The notes: generated by a model from the letters alone, not told the origin. A DNA stretch of 8,919 nucleotides from Pseudomonadota bacterium (GCA_023394655.1 JAEXAG010000079.1:1-8919), one strand, 5' to 3'; counted from the first letter of the stretch, positions 1-6,482 are shown. A program made the numbers and translations.

Positions 1-192
1 GCGCTGCTGTTCATGCTGGGGCGGGCGGTGATCGCCTGGTACCTGGAGCGCGCGCCGAGTGGAGCCGCATACGGCACGATGGGCGCCCTGATGCTGACCA
101 TGCTCTGGGTCTATTACGCCTCGATGATCCTGTTTGCCGGCGCCGTGGTGACTGCGACCATCGACGAGCGCCTGGGCACGCGGAAGGCCTGA
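1..192 (+). CDS. YihY/virulence factor BrkB family membrane protein, C-terminal part
   Basis: The window opens inside this gene; 63 codons and a TGA stop are present. The visible peptide ends in a pattern typical of the YihY/BrkB family (once mis-annotated as ribonuclease BN): an APSGAAYGTMGAL loop, a long hydrophobic helix with LWVYYASMILFAGAVV, and a short polar tail TIDERLGTRKA. The serine-glycine-alanine loop followed by a WVYY helix matches the last periplasmic loop and final transmembrane helix of these six-helix inner-membrane proteins. The family's function is not settled; transport or a role in envelope integrity has been proposed. The stop codon lies one base before the dnaG ATG, and the last codons carry the dnaG ribosome-binding site, so the two genes are almost certainly co-transcribed and probably translationally coupled. 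The start lies outside the window. Confidence 0.85.
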   Translation, partial: ALLFMLGRAVIAWYLERAPSGAAYGTMGALMLTMLWVYYASMILFAGAVVTATIDERLGTRKA

Positions 193-193
193 G

Positions 194-1933
194 ATGGCGC
201 GCATCCCCGATGCCTTCATCGATGACCTGCTGGCCCGCTCCGACATCGTGGAGATCGTCGGCGCGCGCGTGCCGCTGAAGAAGAAGGGACGCGAATACGC
301 GGCCTGCTGCCCGTTCCACGACGAACGCTCGCCTTCGTTCTACGTCTCCCCGACCAAGCAGTTCTACCACTGCTTCGGCTGTGGCGCGCACGGTACCGCG
401 ATCAATTTCCTGATGGAGTACGACCGGCTGGAGTTCCTCGACGCGGTGGAGGAACTGGCCAAGCGCACCGGCATGGAAGTGCCGCGCGATGCGGCGCAGA
501 AGGCCGCCAACCCCGAAACCCAGCCGCTCTACGCGGCATTGGAGGCGGCGCAGGCGTTCTACCAGCGGCAGCTTGCGGCAAGTCCCGCGGCGCGCGCCTA
601 TCTGGATGCCCGCGGCGTGGATGCGGAAACCCGCGAACGTTTCGGCATCGGCCACGCGCCGGGGGGCTTTTCCGCGCTGCGCGATGCCCTGGGCACCGAC
701 GATCGGCGCATGAAGCTGCTGGAGAAGGCCGGCATGTTCTCGCGCAACGAGCGCGGCAACGTGTACGACAAGTTCCGTGACCGGGTGATGTTCCCCATCC
801 ACGACCGCCGCGGCCGGGTGATCGCCTTCGGTGGCCGGGTGCTGTCCAAGGAGGATTCGCCCAAGTACCTGAACTCGCCGGAGACGCCGCTGTTCCACAA
901 GGGCCGCGAGCTGTACGGCCTCTGGCAGGTGCGCCAGGCCAACCGGCAGATCGCGCGGCTGATCGTGGTCGAGGGCTACATGGACGTGGTGGCGCTGTTC
1001 CAGGCCGGGCTGCCCGAGGCGGTGGCGACGCTCGGCACCGCGACCACGCCGGAACATGCCGAACTGCTGTTCCGCAACGCCCCCGACGTCTATTTCTGTT
1101 TCGATGGCGATGCCGCCGGGCGTCGCGCCGCGGGCAAGGCGATGGAATCGGTGCTGCCGCGCATGAAGGATGGACGGCAAGCGTTCTTCCTGTTCCTGCC
1201 CGAAGGCGAAGACCCGGATTCGCTGGTGCACAGCGAAGGCGTCGCCGGCTTCGAGGCACGCATGCAGGCCGCCACGCCGCTGTCGAAATTCTTCTTCGAC
1301 GAGCTCTCCCATGACGTCCAGCTGCACACGCTGGAAGGCAAGGGACGGCTGGCCGAACGCGCGCGACCGCTGCTGGCACGCATCCCCGAGGGCGCCTTCG
1401 CCGACCTGATGGCGCAACAACTCACCGCGCTCACCGGCGTCGGCGCACGCGCCAGCGCACCGGAGGCGCACGTGCCGACGCAACGCGCGCCGGCACGCCA
1501 CGGTGGCCAGCCGCCGCCGAAACGCAGCCTGGTACGCAGCGCCATCATCCTGCTGCTGCAGAAGCCGGCGCTGGGGCTGGAAGCGGCGATACCCTACGTG
1601 TTCGCCGGGCTCCGGCAGCCGGGCGTGGAGCTGCTGGCCGAGTTGCTGGACGTGGTGCAGATGCGCCCGGACATCACCACCGGCGGCCTGCTGGAGATCT
1701 TCGCGGGCCGCGACGAGGCCGCCGCGTTGCAGAAGCTGGCCAGCCACAGCCTGCCGGGCGACGAAGAGGCCTGGCGCGAGGAGTTCGACGACGTGCTGGC
1801 GCAACTGGAAAAGCAGACGCGCCAGCAGCGCATCGACGAACTGATGCTGCGGATGCGCGAAGTGGGCGTGTCCGGCATGAGCGTGGCGGAGAAGGAAGAA
1901 CTGCGCGAGCTGCAGGCGCGCGCGCGCGGCTGA
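194..1933 (+). CDS. dnaG: DNA primase DnaG
   Basis: DnaG makes the short RNA primers for lagging-strand synthesis and acts with the DnaB helicase at the fork. The 579-residue product is almost the length of the E. coli enzyme (581). The N-terminal CHC2 zinc-binding domain is intact, with Cys39, His42, Cys60 and Cys63 in CPFH and CFGCG contexts. The catalytic TOPRIM domain carries the acidic motif EGYMD (Glu260-Asp264) and the metal-binding DGD (Asp304-Asp306), followed by LPEGEDPDSLV. A Pro/Ala-rich linker near residues 415-440 leads to the helical C-terminal domain that normally binds DnaB. The ATG at 194 is supported by GGAAGG at 182-187, inside the upstream BrkB-family gene, and by the MARIPDAFIDDLLARSDIV start typical of DnaG. 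In E. coli the order is rpsU-dnaG-rpoD; here rpoD does not follow directly. Confidence 0.98.
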   Translation: MARIPDAFIDDLLARSDIVEIVGARVPLKKKGREYAACCPFHDERSPSFYVSPTKQFYHCFGCGAHGTAINFLMEYDRLEFLDAVEELAKRTGMEVPRDAAQKAANPETQPLYAALEAAQAFYQRQLAASPAARAYLDARGVDAETRERFGIGHAPGGFSALRDALGTDDRRMKLLEKAGMFSRNERGNVYDKFRDRVMFPIHDRRGRVIAFGGRVLSKEDSPKYLNSPETPLFHKGRELYGLWQVRQANRQIARLIVVEGYMDVVALFQAGLPEAVATLGTATTPEHAELLFRNAPDVYFCFDGDAAGRRAAGKAMESVLPRMKDGRQAFFLFLPEGEDPDSLVHSEGVAGFEARMQAATPLSKFFFDELSHDVQLHTLEGKGRLAERARPLLARIPEGAFADLMAQQLTALTGVGARASAPEAHVPTQRAPARHGGQPPPKRSLVRSAIILLLQKPALGLEAAIPYVFAGLRQPGVELLAELLDVVQMRPDITTGGLLEIFAGRDEAAALQKLASHSLPGDEEAWREEFDDVLAQLEKQTRQQRIDELMLRMREVGVSGMSVAEKEELRELQARARG

Positions 1934-1947
1934 GCCTGCCGCGCGCG
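1921..1947 (+). other. GC-rich stem-loop spanning the dnaG stop codon
   Basis: Bases 1921-1930 (CGCGCGCGGC) and 1938-1947 are perfect reverse complements, giving a 10-bp all-GC stem with a 7-base loop that contains the dnaG TGA stop. No T-run follows, so it is not a canonical intrinsic terminator. It could protect the 3' end of the dnaG message, pause RNA polymerase, or be a by-product of alternating GC codons. The arms are visible in the sequence; any role is inference. Confidence 0.45.
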
Positions 1948-1956
1948 GCGGGGCGT

Positions 1957-1962
1957 TAAGAT
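1957..1962 (+). promoter_or_regulatory. Candidate -10 element for the YeiH-family gene
   Basis: TAAGAT matches four of six bases of the TATAAT consensus and ends 21 bases before the ATG at 1984. It is the most AT-rich spot in the 50-base gap after dnaG. No convincing -35 hexamer sits at the usual distance, and no Shine-Dalgarno sequence precedes the ATG, so a short leader is implied if the element is real. Confidence 0.35.
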
Positions 1963-1983
1963 GCCGCTTTCGCCGCGACCCCG

Positions 1984-3006
1984 ATGATGACCGCAAACGT
2001 ATCGCCCTGGCCTGCCCGCATCCCCGGGCTGCTGCTGGCCGCCGCGATCGGCTTCGCCGCGATCGCGTTGGAGCCGCTGGCGCGCCGTTGGGGCATGAGC
2101 GCGCTGCCGTTGGCCATCGTGCTCGGCATGCTGCTCGGCAACACCGTGTTCCCTCGCGTGGCCGCCCGTGCGGGCGCGGGCGTGGACTACGCGCGCACGA
2201 TGCTGCTGCGCGCAGGCATCGTGCTGTTCGGCTTCCGGCTGGATTTCCGCGACATCCTCGGCGTCGGCGTGGCAGGCATCGTGATCGCCGTGCTGGTGGT
2301 GGCCAGCGTGTTCGTGCTGGCCGTCTGGCTGGGCCGCCTGCTGCGCATGGACGCGGAGACCGCCATGCTGATCGGTGCCGGCGCCTCGATCTGCGGTGCG
2401 GCCGCGGTGATGGCGGCGGAACCGGTGGTGCGGGCGCAGGCGCACAAGGTCTCGGTGGCGGTGGCCACGGTGGTGGTGTTCGGCACGCTCGGCATGTTCC
2501 TGTACCCGTTCCTGGCCGCGCCGCTCGGGCTGGATGCGCGCACGTTCGGGCTCTACGCCGGCTCCACCATCCACGAGGTGGCGCAGGTGGTGGTGGCCGG
2601 CGAGGCGATCGGTGCCGAAGCCTCCAAGGTCGCGGTCACCGAGAAGATGCTGCGGGTAATCCTGCTGACGCCGTTCCTGCTCCTGCTCTCGATGTGGATC
2701 CGTCGCCGCGGCGTCGTCGCCGGCGAGGGCCGCTCGCCGCTGGTGGTGCCGTGGTTCGCGGTGCTGTTCCTCGTGGCCGGCGCGTTCAACTCGCTGCAAC
2801 TGCTGCCGGCACCCGTGCATGCCGGCATCCTCGCCTTCGACGTGTTCCTGCTGGCGACCGCCATGGCCGCGCTGGGCCTGCGCACCCATGTCGGTGCCAT
2901 CCGCCAGGCCGGGCCGCGGCCGATGCTGCTGGCGGCGCTGCTGTTCGCCTACCTGGTGCTGGGCGGCCTTGCGATCAACCTCGGCGTCGGCCGGCTGCTG
3001 GGCTGA
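1984..3006 (+). CDS. YeiH-family putative sulfate exporter / membrane transporter
   Basis: The 340-residue protein is highly hydrophobic, with about ten membrane segments. It carries family hallmarks of YeiH (UPF0324, Pfam Cons_hypoth698): GASICGAAAV near residues 133-142, STIHEVAQVV near 194-203, and KMLRVILL at 221-228. The family is labelled a putative sulfate exporter, but substrate and direction are poorly established, so the name is provisional. It acts in the inner membrane. Two ATGs stand in tandem (1984 and 1987), and either could start translation; there is no clear Shine-Dalgarno sequence. The gene lies 50 bases after dnaG with a possible promoter of its own. Its stop is 9 bases from the stop of the convergent cardiolipin synthase gene. 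No LysR-type regulator, often found beside such genes, is in the window. Confidence 0.9.
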   Translation: MMTANVSPWPARIPGLLLAAAIGFAAIALEPLARRWGMSALPLAIVLGMLLGNTVFPRVAARAGAGVDYARTMLLRAGIVLFGFRLDFRDILGVGVAGIVIAVLVVASVFVLAVWLGRLLRMDAETAMLIGAGASICGAAAVMAAEPVVRAQAHKVSVAVATVVVFGTLGMFLYPFLAAPLGLDARTFGLYAGSTIHEVAQVVVAGEAIGAEASKVAVTEKMLRVILLTPFLLLLSMWIRRRGVVAGEGRSPLVVPWFAVLFLVAGAFNSLQLLPAPVHAGILAFDVFLLATAMAALGLRTHVGAIRQAGPRPMLLAALLFAYLVLGGLAINLGVGRLLG

Positions 3007-3025
3007 GCCGCGTGCTTACAGCAGC
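2994..3025. other. Inverted repeat across the convergent stop codons
   Basis: GCTGCTG at 2994-3000 and CAGCAGC at 3019-3025 are perfect complements separated by 18 bases that include both stop codons. This is the only symmetrical structure at the junction of the convergent transporter and synthase genes. With a 7-bp stem, a long loop and no T-run it is a weak candidate for a bidirectional terminator and may be chance. Confidence 0.2.
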
Positions 3026-4482
3026 GGCGAGAGCAGCCGCGCAAAGGCCTCGGGCAGCCGACGCTTGAGCAGAGGCGCCTTGTCGCTGCCCTCGCGCACC
3101 CGCGGGGCATGCGTGAACTCGCTTTCGATCTGCCGCGCCAGGCAGGCCGCGATGCCGGCATCGTGGATCAGCGCCTGCACTTCGAAGTTCAAGCGGAAGC
3201 TGCGATGGTCGAAGTTGGCGCTGCCGATCAGGGCGAGGTCGTCATCGACCAGCAGCGCCTTGCTGTGCAGCAGCCGCGGACCGTACTCGTAGATCTTGAC
3301 GCCGGCAGCCAGCAGGTCGTCGAAGTAGGAGCGCGCGGCATAGGTGACCAGCCGGCTGTCGCTTTGGCGCGGCACCAGGAGCCGCACGTCCAGCCCGCCG
3401 AGGGCGGCCGAGGTCAGCGCCATCATCGCCGCCTCGCCGGGGACGAAGTAGGGCGTGGTCATCCACACGCGCTGCTTGGCGGCGTGGATCGCCGCGACGT
3501 GGGCGCGATGGATCGCTTCCCAGCGCGAATCCGGCCCCGAGGTGATGATCTGCACCGGCACCAGCCCTTCGCAGGCGGGCGGCAGGTGGCAAACCACTTC
3601 GGCGATGACGCCGTGGTCGCCGCTGGCGTAGATCCAGTCCTCGACGAACACGCGCTGCACTTCGCGCACCACGTTGCCTTCCATCCGCAGGTGCAGGTCG
3701 CGGTAGGCGTTCGGGCCCAGGCGTTCGTCCTGGTCGTCGGTGATGTTGATGCCGCCGGTGTAGGCGAGGCGGCTGTCGATGACCACGATCTTGCGGTGGG
3801 TGCGCAGGTTGAGCCAGGGCCGCTTCCAGAACTTCAGCAGCCTGCCGTAGCGCATCGGGTGGAACCACTGGATCTCGCCACCGGCATCGAGCAGCGGCTG
3901 GAAGAAACGTGCCGGGGCCTTGACCGATCCGACCGCGTCCATCAGCAGTCGCACCTTGACGCCGCGTCGCGCCGCCTCCACCAGTGCATCGCGCAGGGCG
4001 GTGCCGCTGCGATCGGGATGGTAGATGTAGTACTCGGCGTGGACCGAGTGGCGGGCGGCGGCGATGTCCTCCAGCAGCCGCGGATACTTGCCGCCGCCAT
4101 CCACCAGCATCTCCACCGCGCGTGCCGAGCTGGGCGGGAAGCCGGTGGTGGCGTGCACCATCTTCTGCAGCTCGGCGTACTCGGGGTTGCCGCTTTCGTC
4201 GTCGACCGGGTTGAAATCGACATGCCGGCGCGCACGGCGAAGCCGATGCCGGGCGATCTTCTGCGGCCCGAACAGGTAGTAGACGAGGAAGCCCAGATAG
4301 GGCAGCAGGGTGAGGCTCAGGAGCCAGCTGAGGGTGGCGGCCGGCTCGCGCTTCTGCAGCACGATCCAGCTGCCCAGCCCGAGCAGGTACAGCAGCCACG
4401 CCAGGGTGATCCAGCGCTTGATGTGCGGGATCGCCCAGAACGCGGCCCAGGCCTCGCCGGCGATATTGAACAGTTCATGCAT
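3016..4482 (-). CDS. cls: Cardiolipin synthase (phospholipase D superfamily)
   Basis: This enzyme family condenses two phosphatidylglycerols into cardiolipin at the inner membrane. From the ATG at 4482 the product is 488 residues, close to the usual ~480-490. Two N-terminal membrane helices (about residues 24-42 and 50-72) precede two phospholipase D domains. Each holds a complete HxKxxxxD motif: His229/Lys231/Asp236 in THRKIVVID with TGGIN after it, and His406/Lys408/Asp413 in LHSKALLVD with GSANFDHRSF after it. An in-frame ATG at 4515 would add 11 residues (MPSQATRPRPR), but the inner ATG has GAGG six bases upstream and leaves room for divergent promoters, so I prefer it. The layout resembles ClsA rather than the shorter ClsB/YbhO type, though assignment to one paralogue needs a tree. 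It is convergent with the YeiH-family gene and divergent from the radical SAM gene. Confidence 0.93.
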   Translation of the reverse strand: MHELFNIAGEAWAAFWAIPHIKRWITLAWLLYLLGLGSWIVLQKREPAATLSWLLSLTLLPYLGFLVYYLFGPQKIARHRLRRARRHVDFNPVDDESGNPEYAELQKMVHATTGFPPSSARAVEMLVDGGGKYPRLLEDIAAARHSVHAEYYIYHPDRSGTALRDALVEAARRGVKVRLLMDAVGSVKAPARFFQPLLDAGGEIQWFHPMRYGRLLKFWKRPWLNLRTHRKIVVIDSRLAYTGGINITDDQDERLGPNAYRDLHLRMEGNVVREVQRVFVEDWIYASGDHGVIAEVVCHLPPACEGLVPVQIITSGPDSRWEAIHRAHVAAIHAAKQRVWMTTPYFVPGEAAMMALTSAALGGLDVRLLVPRQSDSRLVTYAARSYFDDLLAAGVKIYEYGPRLLHSKALLVDDDLALIGSANFDHRSFRLNFEVQALIHDAGIAACLARQIESEFTHAPRVREGSDKAPLLKRRLPEAFARLLSPLL

Positions 4483-4488
4483 GCGCGG

Positions 4489-4492
4489 CCTC
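4489..4492 (-). promoter_or_regulatory. Ribosome-binding site deciding the cls start
   Basis: On the minus strand GAGG stands six bases before the ATG at 4482. The alternative ATG at 4515 has no purine-rich sequence at a suitable distance. This is the main reason for choosing the shorter reading frame. Confidence 0.5.
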
Positions 4493-4520
4493 GGTCTCGT
4501 CGCCTGAGAGGGCATGGCGA

Positions 4521-4526
4521 TAGGCT
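4521..4526 (+). promoter_or_regulatory. Candidate -10 element for the radical SAM gene; leaderless start
   Basis: TAGGCT, in the context GATAGGCTACCC, ends six bases before the ATG at 4533. A start site seven or so bases downstream would fall at or next to the A of ATG, giving a leaderless transcript. No Shine-Dalgarno sequence lies at a usable distance (GAGAGGG at 4507-4513 is about 20 bases away), which fits. A -35 element is not evident. Inferred from sequence alone. Confidence 0.4.
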
Positions 4527-4532
4527 ACCCGG

Positions 4533-5660
4533 ATGTCCCCCACGCACAAGACCCGACGCCCGGCGAGTGCGCCGATCAAGGGCCGCGGCGCGGCCTCGCA
4601 GGTCGCCGGCCGCTTCGAAAAGACCCATGCCGAGGAAGCGGACGATGGCTGGGGCTCGCCGTGGGCGCGGGATGAAACCGATCCCTCGCTGCCCCCGCGC
4701 ACCGAAGTCCGCATCGAGCGCGCGCGAAGCATCATCAGCCGCAACCAGTCGCCGGATGTCGGCTTCTCGCAATCGGTCAACCCGTATCGAGGTTGCGAGC
4801 ACGGCTGCGTGTATTGCTTCGCCCGGCCCTCGCACGCCTATCTGGACCTTTCACCCGGACTGGATTTCGAAACCCGCCTGAGCGCCAAGACCAATGCCGC
4901 CGAACGCCTGCGCCACGAGCTTTCGCGGCCCGGCTACCGGCCGGCCCCGATCGCGCTCGGCATCAACACCGATGGCTGGCAGCCGATCGAGCGCGAGTAC
5001 CGCATCAGCCGGGAATGCCTGGAGCTGCTGCTGGAAACGCGGCATCCGGTATCGATCGTCACCAAGTCGGCAATGATCACCCGCGATCTCGACCTGCTGG
5101 CCGAACTGGCCCGGCACCGGCTGGTGGACGTGCGGATATCGGTGACCACGCTCGACAACCGGCTCTCCGCCAAACTGGAACCGCGCGCCGCCGCGCCGCA
5201 TACGCGGCTGGCCAACATCCGCGCCTTGCGCGAAGCCGGCGTGCCGGTGGGCGTGCTGGTGGCGCCGGTGATCCCGATGATCACCGACCGCGAGCTGGAG
5301 GACATTCTGGCCGCCAGCCACGAAGCCGGGGCCGGTGCCGCCGGCTACGTGCTGCTGCGCCTGCCGCACGAGCTCAAGGAAATCTGGCGCGAATGGCTGG
5401 CCCTGCACTATCCGGACCGGGCCGCCCATGTCATGAGCCTGATGCGGCAGATGCGCGGCGGCGCCGATTACGACAGCCGATACGGTAGCCGGATGCGTGG
5501 CGAAGGCCCGTTCGCGGATCTGGTGGCGATGCGTTTCCGCAAGGCCGCGAAGCGGCTCGGGTTTCCCGGCCTGCCGGCACTGGACACGGACGCGTTCAGG
5601 CCGCCGGCGCCGCCGTCCACGCCGGCCGGCCCCGCATCGCGGCAGGGCGAGCTGTTCTGA
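4533..5660 (+). CDS. PA0069-family radical SAM protein
   Basis: The 375-residue protein has a perfect radical SAM cluster motif CxxxCxxC at Cys88, Cys92 and Cys95 (CEHGCVYC), which binds the [4Fe-4S] cluster that cleaves S-adenosylmethionine. Flanking sequence NPYRGCEHGC...FARPSHAY, the N-terminal IKGRGA and GRFE segment (residues 15-29) and RNQSPD before the cluster are characteristic of the PA0069 / Rv2578c-like group in COG1533, which also includes spore photoproduct lyase. No substrate is known to me for this group, so I give no reaction. The C-terminus (about 355-375) is Pro/Ala-rich and poorly conserved in appearance. The protein is soluble with no signal peptide. It stands alone on its strand between two minus-strand genes, 50 bases from the preferred cls start, and is probably monocistronic. 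Confidence 0.9.
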   Translation: MSPTHKTRRPASAPIKGRGAASQVAGRFEKTHAEEADDGWGSPWARDETDPSLPPRTEVRIERARSIISRNQSPDVGFSQSVNPYRGCEHGCVYCFARPSHAYLDLSPGLDFETRLSAKTNAAERLRHELSRPGYRPAPIALGINTDGWQPIEREYRISRECLELLLETRHPVSIVTKSAMITRDLDLLAELARHRLVDVRISVTTLDNRLSAKLEPRAAAPHTRLANIRALREAGVPVGVLVAPVIPMITDRELEDILAASHEAGAGAAGYVLLRLPHELKEIWREWLALHYPDRAAHVMSLMRQMRGGADYDSRYGSRMRGEGPFADLVAMRFRKAAKRLGFPGLPALDTDAFRPPAPPSTPAGPASRQGELF

Positions 5661-5669
5661 GGCGCAACG

Positions 5670-5697
5670 AAAAAGCCCGGCGGTTTCCCGCCGGGCT
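5670..5697 (-). terminator. Rho-independent terminator of the Ax21-family gene
   Basis: Bases 5674-5683 (AGCCCGGCGG) pair perfectly with 5688-5697 around a 4-base loop. On the minus strand the hairpin is followed by TTTTT (plus-strand A-run 5670-5674), the classical intrinsic terminator form, 26 bases beyond the stop of the Ax21-family gene. On the plus strand the hairpin has no T-run after it, so termination of the convergent radical SAM gene would be weaker. Confidence 0.9.
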
Positions 5698-5723
5698 CCG
5701 GTCATCGTGGCGATGGCCTTGCG

Positions 5724-6323
5724 TTACCAGGTGTAACGCGGGCCGATGGTCCACAGCGTGTCGCCGCTGGAGAACTTCACGTCGCCGTTGATGCCCCAGT
5801 TCGGGGTGAACTTGAACTGGCCACCCAGGCGGCCGTACACGCCGTCGCCCGGATCGAAGCCGTTCTTTTCCTTCAGGCGCTCGTAGCCGACCATGGCGTA
5901 GCCTTCCAGCTGCGGGGCCATGGCGCTGCGCACGCCGGTCTCGATGTTGTAGCCATCGAAGGAGGTGCCGTCGCGGATGGTCAGGCCCGAGGTATCGGCG
6001 CCGACCGACAGGCGCTGGTAGCCGCCGCGCACGATGTAATCGGTGTTGGCGGACAGCGCGGTGTTGAAGCTCGCGCCCAGGCGCCACTGGTTGGCGTGGG
6101 CATCGACATTCTTGATCTTCAGCTGGTCGGTGCCGGCATAGATCGACCAGTTCGGGTGCACGGCGATCGAGCCATCGGCGCTCCAGCCCTTCGCATCGGC
6201 ACCATTGTCACCGTTCAGCTGGGTATAGCCGGCCTGCGCATAGTTGTAGCGGACGCCGTCGGCGGCCTGGGCAGCGAACGGAACGGCAGCGGCCAGGGCC
6301 AGGGTGAGCAGGGACTTCTTCAT
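5724..6323 (-). CDS. Ax21-family outer-membrane beta-barrel protein
   Basis: The 199-residue product starts with a Sec signal peptide, MKKSLLTLALAAAVPFAAQA, cleaved near residue 20-21 before ADG. The mature part alternates polar and aromatic residues in short strands (VRYNYAQAGYTQL, WSIYAGTDQLKI, DYIVRGGYQRLSV, GYAMVGYERL) and ends in a C-terminal tryptophan (TIGPRYTW), as outer-membrane barrels handled by the BAM complex do. The pattern, including DGVRYNYAQAGY, FDGYNIETGVRSA and KEKNGFDPGDGVYGRLGGQ, matches the Ax21 family of xanthomonads. Earlier claims that Ax21 is the XA21 immune elicitor and a quorum signal were retracted; envelope and vesicle association is the safer description. The ATG at 6323 is fixed by the signal peptide and by AAGAGG six bases upstream; an in-frame ATG at 6404 adds implausible polar sequence. 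It has its own terminator and a long upstream region, so it is probably monocistronic. Confidence 0.88.
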   Translation of the reverse strand: MKKSLLTLALAAAVPFAAQAADGVRYNYAQAGYTQLNGDNGADAKGWSADGSIAVHPNWSIYAGTDQLKIKNVDAHANQWRLGASFNTALSANTDYIVRGGYQRLSVGADTSGLTIRDGTSFDGYNIETGVRSAMAPQLEGYAMVGYERLKEKNGFDPGDGVYGRLGGQFKFTPNWGINGDVKFSSGDTLWTIGPRYTW

Positions 6324-6329
6324 GGGATA

Positions 6330-6335
6330 CCTCTT
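6330..6335 (-). promoter_or_regulatory. Ribosome-binding site of the Ax21-family gene
   Basis: AAGAGG on the minus strand lies six bases before the ATG at 6323. Among the minus-strand genes here it is one of the best Shine-Dalgarno matches, consistent with a well-expressed envelope protein, and it rules against the upstream in-frame ATG at 6404. Confidence 0.7.
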
Positions 6336-6383
6336 CTTGTGGGGGTTGTCCGGCACCGTGTCGCGGTGGCGTCGGATGGGCCC

Positions 6384-6389
6384 AGTATC
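6384..6389 (-). promoter_or_regulatory. Weak candidate -10 element for the Ax21-family gene
   Basis: GATACT on the minus strand matches four of six bases of TATAAT and would give a leader of roughly 50 bases before the ATG at 6323. I found no good -35 at 16-18 bases. The AT-rich block 6411-6440 upstream could be an UP-like or regulator-binding region. Confidence 0.25.
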
Positions 6390-6423
6390 GAAATCGCGCT
6401 GCAATCCCGGCTGAATTTTGCAC

Positions 6424-6434
6424 TGAACGGTTCA
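6424..6434. repeat. Short inverted repeat upstream of the Ax21-family gene, possible operator
   Basis: TGAACGGTTCA consists of TGAAC and GTTCA arms around one central base. It sits in an AT-rich patch that is unusual for this window, about 100 bases upstream of the Ax21-family start. A second CTGAA copy at 6411-6415 repeats the first arm (6423-6427) at a 12-base interval. A regulator site is possible, but no specific protein can be named. Confidence 0.35.
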
Positions 6435-6444
6435 ATAATGTTCC

Positions 6445-6466
6445 GCGCCTATTCAGGCGGAGGCGC
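6445..6466 (-). terminator. Possible terminator after tatC
   Basis: GCGCCT (6445-6450) and AGGCGC (6461-6466) pair as a 6-bp stem with a 10-base loop; an alternative 5-bp pairing, CGCCT with AGGCG at 6455-6459, has a 4-base loop. On the minus strand it begins 16 bases past the tatC stop and is followed by an AT-rich stretch (CATTATTGAACC), but not a clean T-run. A weak intrinsic terminator for tatABC is plausible. Confidence 0.35.
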
Positions 6467-6482
6467 CGGTCGTGGCGCGCGA

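Noticed and set aside
11..1996. 661-codon open frame on the minus strand opposite dnaG
   Set aside because: The translation is rich in Arg, His, Gln and Ala without domain motifs, as expected for the antisense of GC-rich coding DNA, and the plus strand encodes an intact DnaG with all catalytic residues.
1594..2889. 431-codon minus-strand frame opposite dnaG 3' end and the YeiH-family gene
   Set aside because: His/Arg/Gln-rich composition typical of the antisense of a hydrophobic membrane protein gene; crosses the dnaG-transporter gap.
3109..4881. 590-codon open frame on the plus strand opposite cls and into the radical SAM gene
   Set aside because: It has no recognisable motif, runs out of frame across the start of a well-supported radical SAM gene, and lies antisense to a complete cardiolipin synthase with both HKD motifs.
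6324..6404. Upstream extension of the Ax21-family frame to an ATG at 6404
   Set aside because: It would place 27 polar residues before a clean signal peptide, and the ribosome-binding site AAGAGG directly precedes the ATG at 6323.
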